Source of the DNA: Pirellulales bacterium
GTDB lineage: Bacteria > Planctomycetota > Planctomycetia > Pirellulales > JAIMBC01
Length of the DNA: 47,563 nucleotides
Direction of reading: 5' to 3'
Assembly (NCBI GenBank): GCA_023511675.1
Contig: JAIMBC010000008.1
Span: 1-47,563, forward strand
Shown piece after piece: positions 42,325 through 47,563 of this stretch; positions within the stretch are counted from its first letter, which is position 1, and the number at the start of each line of letters is the position of its first letter. The notes beneath the pieces were generated by a model. It worked only from the letters and a program-made list of their open reading frames with translations, did no database searches and had not been told where the DNA came from. The translations under genes were made by a program, and so were the position numbers.

Positions 42325-44817
42325 ATGAAAGACGGTCCCCGCCCGCTCGGGCGGGTGCGCCAGCGTACTCCGCGGCCATTTTACAGCCGCATGGCCTTCC
42401 GCATCCTGCTGCTGGTGGCCTTTGCGTGGCCGTTCTGTTTCTCCGGAGCCTTTCGCGCGCTGATCAACAAGCGTGACGATGTGGCGAGCTGGCTGCCGGC
42501 ACGCTATCCCGAAACGCGCCTGCTGCAATGGTTTCAGCAGCATTTTGCTGACGAGCAGTTCATCCTGGTTTCCTGGGAGGGCTGTACGCTGGGCGAGTCG
42601 GCCGCGGAGGACGATCAACGCTTGCGGCTGCTGGTGAAGAAGCTGTTTCCCACGGTGAGTAACGAGGAGTTGGCCGCTCGACGTGCGCCGCCCCAGTACT
42701 TCAAGAAGGCGATCACCGGTCGTGATGCCATCCAGCGATTGACCAGCCCTCCCATCAAGCTGGCGGAACTGGAGGCGCGGCAGCGGCTGCGCGGCTCGCT
42801 GGTGGGACGGGATCTCAAGCAGACCTGCCTGCTCTTGGTGCTGTCCAGCGAAGGGATGCAAGACGTGCGCAAGACCGTGGCGCACGTTCGCCGGGTTGCC
42901 TGTGGAGAGTGCGGCATCCCCGAGGCGGATCTGCACATGGGTGGGCCTCCGGTGGATAACGCCGCCATCGATGAGGCGGGGCAGACCAGTCTGTATCGCG
43001 TGGCGGGACTGGCCGTGCTGATCGGCTCGATCATCTCGTGGTGGTGCCTGCGGAGCGCGCGGCTGATCTTGATGGTGTTCGCAGGCGGATTGATGGCGGG
43101 CGCCGCCAGCATGGCCATTGTGTGGTTTTCCGGCGGCACGCTGAACGCCATTTTGCTGACCATGCCGTCGCTGGTGTACGTAGCCACAATCTCCGGCGCC
43201 ATCCATTTGGCCAATTACTACCGAGACGAACTGCGTCGCGGGGTGAGTCCCGAGGAGGCGCCGGGGCGTGCCATGCAGCATGCCTGGCTGCCGCTGTGCC
43301 TGGCTACGCTCACCACGGCCACCGGCCTGCTCACGCTCTGTTACAGCGAGCTGGTGCCCATCCAGAACTTCGGCCTGTATTCGGCGATCGGGGTGGTGGT
43401 CAGTGCCGTGATCCTGTTCTTGTATCTGCCCGCCGCGTTCCAGCTCTGGCCCTTGCAGCCGCAGCAAGAAGAGCAAGAGGCTCTCTTCGATCCCTTTCTC
43501 TCCAAGCGTTGGCGGCTGGTGGGCTGGGGCGTGATCCACAGGCACTGGCTGGCTGCTTTCGCCACACTTGCCATCCTGGCTGCCTGCGGCTACGGCATGA
43601 CCCGCATCAAGACCTCGATCCATCTGATGCGGCTGTTTCCGCCCGATGCCCGCATTCTGGCGGACTACCGCTGGCTAGAGGAACGCCTGGGCGAGCTGGT
43701 GCCGCTGGAAGTGGTCGTGAAGATCAACCAGGATCCCGCCGTCTGCCCTCTGAACTTCCTGGAACGGATGGAGCTGGTGGGGCGCATTCAGCAGCAGATG
43801 CAGAACGTGCCGGAAGTCGGCAGCAGCCTGTCGGCCGTGACCTTTGCACCGCGGCTGCCCCGTCCCGAAGACTACCGCCGCAAGGGCGGCATTCTGGGCA
43901 CGCTGCGCCGCATGGCCGTGCGCGATGAGTACCAGACCGCACGCCGGATGTACAACCAGAAACTATCGGAGCACCGCCATGAGTATCTCGAAGAGGACTA
44001 TCTGGCGGAGGAGGCCGGCCACGACCTGTGGCGGATCAGTGCACGCGTCGGCGCCTTGCAAGATGTGGATTACGGGCAGGTCATGGCTGACATCCGGCAG
44101 GCCGTGGAACCGGTGTTTGCCGAGTTGCGCCAGCAGGGCGTGCAGGGGATCGAGCCTATTTATACGGGCCTGGTGCCGCTGGTGTACAAGGCGCAGCGCT
44201 CGCTGATGGACGGTTTGGTGTTCGGATTCGTCACGGACTTCATCCTGATCACGCTGGTGATGATGCTGGCCGTCAGGGACTGGTCGGCTGGGCTGATTCT
44301 GGCGCTGCCCAGCATCTTCCCGGCGGTGGTGGTGTTCGGGCTGATGGGCTGGCTGGGAATCGTCGTCGATATTGGCACGGTGATGGCTCCCAGCGTGGCA
44401 CTGGGGGTCACCGTGGACGACGTGGTGCACTTCATGCTCAAGTGCCGCCGCGGTTTAAAGGAGGGTCGGTCTCGCCGGTCGTCGGTGATGCTGGCGTACA
44501 AGGGGTGTGCCCGGGCCATGTACCAGAGCTGGGGAGTGATTGGGCTGGGCCTGTCAGTATTTGCCCTCAGCCCCTTTACACCCACGCAGCGCTTCGGCTA
44601 CCTGATGGTCTCGCTGCTCACGGCGGCGCTGGTGGGCAATCTGGTGCTGCTGCCGGCGCTGCTCTCCGGCCCGCTGGGTGCCCTCTTCGGCCGCCGTTAT
44701 CGCAGGCTACGCTGGCAACGCTTGCAGCTTTGGCGAGAAGAGGCGCGGGCACACTGCGACACGCCGGGGCCCCAGCTCATTCACCTGGAAATGCTGCGCC
44801 GGAGCAAGACGGCGTGA
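42325..44817 (+). CDS. MMPL/RND-family exporter
   Basis: This polytopic transporter is about 830 residues long, with the RND layout. Helix 1 (FRILLLVAFAWPFCFSGAF) is followed by a large periplasmic loop and helices 2-6 (LAVLIGSIISWWCL, LILMVFAGGLMAGAASMAIVW, AILLTMPSLVYVATISGAIHLANYY and on). A second large loop follows, then helices 7-12 (FVTDFILITLVMMLAV, SAGLILALPSIFPAVVVFGLMG, GTVMAPSVALGVTVDDVVHFMLK). The paired DE-type residues in helices 4 and 10 (HLANYYRDE, TVDDVVHF) suit proton-driven export of lipids or other hydrophobic cargo. The track's start is 94 codons upstream. The ATG at 42229, with AAGG upstream, or the ATG at 42325 is more likely; I list the latter. It is in the same direction as the adaptor genes. 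Confidence 0.88.
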   Translation: MKDGPRPLGRVRQRTPRPFYSRMAFRILLLVAFAWPFCFSGAFRALINKRDDVASWLPARYPETRLLQWFQQHFADEQFILVSWEGCTLGESAAEDDQRLRLLVKKLFPTVSNEELAARRAPPQYFKKAITGRDAIQRLTSPPIKLAELEARQRLRGSLVGRDLKQTCLLLVLSSEGMQDVRKTVAHVRRVACGECGIPEADLHMGGPPVDNAAIDEAGQTSLYRVAGLAVLIGSIISWWCLRSARLILMVFAGGLMAGAASMAIVWFSGGTLNAILLTMPSLVYVATISGAIHLANYYRDELRRGVSPEEAPGRAMQHAWLPLCLATLTTATGLLTLCYSELVPIQNFGLYSAIGVVVSAVILFLYLPAAFQLWPLQPQQEEQEALFDPFLSKRWRLVGWGVIHRHWLAAFATLAILAACGYGMTRIKTSIHLMRLFPPDARILADYRWLEERLGELVPLEVVVKINQDPAVCPLNFLERMELVGRIQQQMQNVPEVGSSLSAVTFAPRLPRPEDYRRKGGILGTLRRMAVRDEYQTARRMYNQKLSEHRHEYLEEDYLAEEAGHDLWRISARVGALQDVDYGQVMADIRQAVEPVFAELRQQGVQGIEPIYTGLVPLVYKAQRSLMDGLVFGFVTDFILITLVMMLAVRDWSAGLILALPSIFPAVVVFGLMGWLGIVVDIGTVMAPSVALGVTVDDVVHFMLKCRRGLKEGRSRRSSVMLAYKGCARAMYQSWGVIGLGLSVFALSPFTPTQRFGYLMVSLLTAALVGNLVLLPALLSGPLGALFGRRYRRLRWQRLQLWREEARAHCDTPGPQLIHLEMLRRSKTA

Positions 44818-44902
44818 GCCGCGGCGCCCTTCAACCGCCGGCCGGCCGTGTGATACAACAGTCGCTGCCACGGCCTTCCTGGCAACGGCCGTAAAGTTCG
44901 CC

Positions 44903-45640
44903 ATGGCTCGCAGGCCTCGACCGCAAGAAATCGCTCCGCCCCTCTCATCCAGCACAACTTCTGCTGGCGGCGCCGCCGATGCCGGCCTCTCTCTGGACGC
45001 GCTCAGCGAGGCCTTCGCCGGCATGCTGCAAGCCGCCGAACCATATGCCCCTCCGCCCCTGCGCACGACGGCCGGCACGGACGATGCCGAGCCGCCCCCC
45101 TCTGCGGATGACGATGGCGAGGTCTCTCCCCGCTCGATCGTTGAGGCAATGCTGTTCGTCGGCCTGCCCGATGGCCGGCCCCTCACTGCCCGGCAGATGG
45201 CGGCACTGATGCGCGGCGTGCGCCCCGCTGAGGTCGATGAACTGGTGCGCGAGCTGCGCGAGCAGTACGTTGCCAACAACTGCCCCTACGAAATCGCCAG
45301 CGTGGCGGAGGGATATCGGATGCAACTGCGCAGCGAATACTCCCGCATCCGAGACAAGCTGCAAGGCCGCACACGGCAGGCACGCCTCTCTGCCGCTGCC
45401 ATCGAGGTGCTTTCCCTGGCAGCGTACAAGGGCCCCCTGACCGCTGACGAGGTTTCGAACCTGCGGGGCAGCGCCAGCGGACATTTGCTGGCACAACTGG
45501 TGCGCCGGCGTCTGCTGGCCATTGACCGCAGAGGCAACAAGCCCCGCTATACGGTCACGCAACGCTTCCTCGACCTTTTCGGCCTGGATAGCCTCCAGGA
45601 CCTGCCTCAGCCCGACGGCCCTTCTGCCGCCGCACCCTAG
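44903..45640 (+). CDS. scpB: Segregation and condensation protein B
   Basis: ScpB is a winged-helix subunit that, with ScpA and SMC, condenses and segregates the chromosome. The protein has 245 residues. The first 80 are a low-complexity N-terminal extension. The ScpB core then reads RSIVEAMLFVGLPDGRPLTARQMAALMRGV, followed by LSAAAIEVLSLAAYKGPLTADEVSNLRG and PRYTVTQRFLDLFGLDSLQDLP, the family's C-terminal signature. The extension is longer than in most ScpB proteins. No scpA or smc gene is in the window. The ATG at 44903 lies 85 bp after the MMPL stop, with a weak ribosome site; the track's longer start runs into the MMPL gene and is not supported. Confidence 0.9.
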   Translation: MARRPRPQEIAPPLSSSTTSAGGAADAGLSLDALSEAFAGMLQAAEPYAPPPLRTTAGTDDAEPPPSADDDGEVSPRSIVEAMLFVGLPDGRPLTARQMAALMRGVRPAEVDELVRELREQYVANNCPYEIASVAEGYRMQLRSEYSRIRDKLQGRTRQARLSAAAIEVLSLAAYKGPLTADEVSNLRGSASGHLLAQLVRRRLLAIDRRGNKPRYTVTQRFLDLFGLDSLQDLPQPDGPSAAAP

Positions 45641-45853
45641 GCACGCCCCGCCGCGTCGCCCACGTGGCCAGCGTCCCTCCTGCTCTGTCCGGCTGGCGCG
45701 GGAACGTTGTCACCGCACATCAGCCTATGCCGGCCCAAGAATTGCCTGCCCGGCTCGCGCGGGAACAGCGAACCGGCCGCGCACGGGCGGCTGAGACCCA
45801 CCTCTGCCAGATTCTCGCCACGCTTTCCGGCTCTCTCTCCCCGCTGGGTCCCT

Positions 45854-47218
45854 CTATGCCAAAGCCTGGGTCGCCACCGCCGATGGGGCGGGCCGAGCTG
45901 CCGGCGCCATCATCACCGTGGTAAAGTAGCTCTGCACCGCACGATCGAAATACTCCGGCCGCATCTCCAGCGGCAGATCGTTGTACACGCAGTAATTGCG
46001 AATCTGGCCCAACAGGTCGCGCGGATGGCAGCGCCGCAACCGCCTGCCAACTGCAAAGTAGTGCCGAGCTAGCAGATCATCGACCACCTCCGGAGCATAG
46101 GCAAAGCCCATGGCGGCACACCAGCGGGCAAAAAGCTGGTGGAACTCCTCCGGCGGCGGGTCGGTCACGTGAATCTTGTAAGGAATGCGGCGCAAGAACG
46201 CTTCGTCTACCAGGTCGGCCGGATCTAGATTGGTGGAAAACAGGATCAGCTGATCGAACGGCACCTGAATCTTCTTGCCCGAGGCCAGCGTCAGAAAGTC
46301 ATACCGCTTCTCCAGCGGCACGATCCAGCGGTTGAGCAGCTCGCACGGCTGCACGCGCTGCCGGCCAAAGTCGTCGATCAAAAGCGAGCCGCAATTGCTC
46401 TTGAGCTGCAAGGGCGCCTCGCTCACGTTGCTCTTGGGGTCGTGGCGGATCTCGAGGCTGTCGAGAGTCAGCTCGCCCCCGGCGATGACCGTGGGGCGGC
46501 GGATCTTCACCCAGCGGCGGTCATGGTCCGCACGCTTCAACACGCTGTCCCCGCCTTCAGCGACCGCCTCGTGATACGCCGGATCGTACAGCTTGATGAG
46601 CTGCCCGTCTTCCACCAGCGTCCGCGGGATCCAGACGTGTTGGCCAAAACAGCGGGTGATCCGCTCCGCCAAGGTCGTCTTCCCGTTGCCGGGAGCCCCG
46701 TACAGGAACAGCCCAGCACCCGAATTGATCGCCGGCCCCAGAGCATCAAACAACACAGGATCGATGGTGATGTCGCTAAACGCCTGCTCGAGCTGCGCCC
46801 GACGCGGCGCCTCCGCCCGGATCGACTGAGCCTCCACCGACAGCACATACTCCTCCAGCGGAACCGGCGCGGGACCCACATAAGCGCAGGCCTCCGTAAA
46901 CAACTGCGCCCGCTGGCGGCCCTGGTCGGTCAGGGCATAGTAATAGTCATTCAGCGGGGCCGCCCCCGTATGGGTCACGAATTGCCGTTGGCGCAGTCGC
47001 TGCAACTCCCCCTCCAGCACTCCGTAAGGCAGGCAGAGCCGCTCGGCCAGCGTGCGCCCGCTGGCCTGCCCGCCCGCCAGCAAATGCTTGCATATCAAAC
47101 TCTCCACCAACGGCTCGCTCAGCCCCGTTTCGGCCAACGTGCTCGGCTCAGCCGGCTTGAACGTCTCCTCGGCCAGGATCGCGGCCAGTAGATTTCCCTG
47201 CTCAAGAGTGGCAACCAT
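45854..47218 (-). CDS. AAA-type ATPase with winged-helix-like N-terminus
   Basis: The protein has 454 residues. The N-terminal 110 residues look like a winged-helix module (LVESLICKHLLAGGQASGRTLAERLCLPYGVLEGELQRLRQRQFV). The ATPase domain follows, with Walker A GAPGNGKTT (about 174-182), Walker B LLIDDFGR (about 280-287), a sensor-1 type stretch LILFSTNLDP and an arginine-rich FLRRIPYK. The C-terminal lid has RRCHPRDLLGQIRNYC. Related planctomycete ATPases are annotated only as ATP-binding proteins; the partner is unknown. The ATG at 47218 has no ribosome site, but a promoter puts the transcript start about 10 nt upstream, which argues against the track's longer start at 47296. It is convergent with scpB. 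Confidence 0.85.
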   Translation of the reverse strand: MVATLEQGNLLAAILAEETFKPAEPSTLAETGLSEPLVESLICKHLLAGGQASGRTLAERLCLPYGVLEGELQRLRQRQFVTHTGAAPLNDYYYALTDQGRQRAQLFTEACAYVGPAPVPLEEYVLSVEAQSIRAEAPRRAQLEQAFSDITIDPVLFDALGPAINSGAGLFLYGAPGNGKTTLAERITRCFGQHVWIPRTLVEDGQLIKLYDPAYHEAVAEGGDSVLKRADHDRRWVKIRRPTVIAGGELTLDSLEIRHDPKSNVSEAPLQLKSNCGSLLIDDFGRQRVQPCELLNRWIVPLEKRYDFLTLASGKKIQVPFDQLILFSTNLDPADLVDEAFLRRIPYKIHVTDPPPEEFHQLFARWCAAMGFAYAPEVVDDLLARHYFAVGRRLRRCHPRDLLGQIRNYCVYNDLPLEMRPEYFDRAVQSYFTTVMMAPAARPAPSAVATQALA

Positions 47219-47234
47219 GGCAAGAATGCGGGGG

Positions 47235-47263
47235 TATATACTTGCGGACGCTGCGCCTGCCCA
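47235..47263 (-). promoter_or_regulatory. Promoter of the AAA-ATPase gene
   Basis: On the minus strand TGGGCA is followed after 17 bases by TATATA (4/6 each). Transcription would start near 47228, only about 10 nt before the ATG, so the message would be nearly leaderless. The last 300 bp of the window to the right hold nothing else I can support. Confidence 0.4.
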
Positions 47264-47563
47264 GTCACGGTGTTGGACGAGAGGGCCGCATTCCAAGTGT
47301 AGTTTGTACTAGGGTACGCGGCGGCAAACATCTGTAGGAACGCCTACCGCCCCGTTCCACCCAAATCTGCAATCGTAACCCATTGGCCCCCAACGAGATG
47401 AGCCGTAACTTTCCATCCAGGCCCGCGCTGGCACCCTGCTGGCCATGCAAGCTGCGGCTCGCCGTGGCGAAGGATAGGGGCAGAGCAGTCCTGGCGTGGT
47501 TTCTCCAAAAACACAGGCTCTTCCGGTTTTAGGTGCAGAACGCGAGAAAGACGGCCTTTAGGC

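Noticed and set aside
42280-43623. 447-codon minus-strand ORF
   Set aside because: It is antisense to the MMPL exporter, whose membrane helices and RND layout are clear.
1-47563. tRNA, rRNA or transposase genes
   Set aside because: I scanned for T-loop words such as GTTCGAATCC, 16S/23S-like stretches and DDE motifs. The few GTTCGA hits are inside protein genes without cloverleaf context. A covariance-model search would be decisive.

Overview
The window is high-GC bacterial chromosome, about 62-66% by eye. It most resembles a planctomycete, probably Pirellulales-like; this is inferred from gene content, not from a marker gene. The signs are two eukaryote-type Ser/Thr kinases with TPR tails, a response regulator with an excisionase-type HTH, an FHA protein, a secreted protein with an internal duplication, GAF-HlyD and PqqD-M50-HlyD hybrids, a eukaryote-type UDP-sugar pyrophosphorylase, and many long gene-free intergenic stretches. 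I found no rRNA, tRNA, CRISPR array, transposase or phage gene. Most lines in the ORF track are shadows, including antisense ORFs of 650-900 codons.

Layout. 1-2.6 kb: the tail of a membrane protein, then a soluble histidine kinase and its response regulator on the minus strand, with a near-consensus promoter about 440 nt upstream. 2.6-4.0 kb: no gene. 4.0-6.4 kb (minus): mnmG and a small Rieske protein. 7.2-9.8 kb (plus): a PhnP-like metallo-hydrolase and a UDP-sugar pyrophosphorylase. 10.1-12.2 kb: a GNAT acetyltransferase and a secreted class-II-like cytochrome c (minus), then a double-ACT protein (plus). 12.5-16.7 kb (minus): def, fmt and a TPR-tailed Ser/Thr kinase, probably one transcription unit. 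16.8-21.7 kb (plus): a membrane-anchored VWA protein and a very large TPR protein. 21.7-23.5 kb: 1.9 kb without a gene but rich in tight hairpins and short repeats. 23.6-31.0 kb: a Ser/Thr kinase with TolB-like and TPR parts, a duplicated secreted protein on the opposite strand, and an FHA gene overlapping a DUF255/thioredoxin gene. 31.2-36.0 kb (minus): a metallophosphoesterase, a secreted planctomycete-type protein, infA, and a Cys/Met-metabolism PLP enzyme. 36.5-44.8 kb (plus): an envelope cassette of GAF-TM-HlyD, HlyD, PqqD-M50-HlyD and an MMPL/RND exporter. 44.9-47.2 kb: scpB and, convergent to it, an AAA ATPase with a winged-helix-like N-terminus.

How the genes fit together. Housekeeping genes (mnmG, def, fmt, infA, scpB) are scattered singly among signalling and envelope genes. 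def and fmt act on the two ends of N-formyl-methionine metabolism. The strongest candidate for an under-described system is the 36.5-44.8 kb cassette: two membrane-fusion proteins, a site-2-protease-like membrane protein that itself carries a PqqD-like N-terminus and an adaptor-like C-terminus, and an RND-type permease. The first adaptor has GAF-like domains on the side that should be cytosolic. This could be a signal-gated peptide-processing or export machine, but the substrate is not visible in the window.
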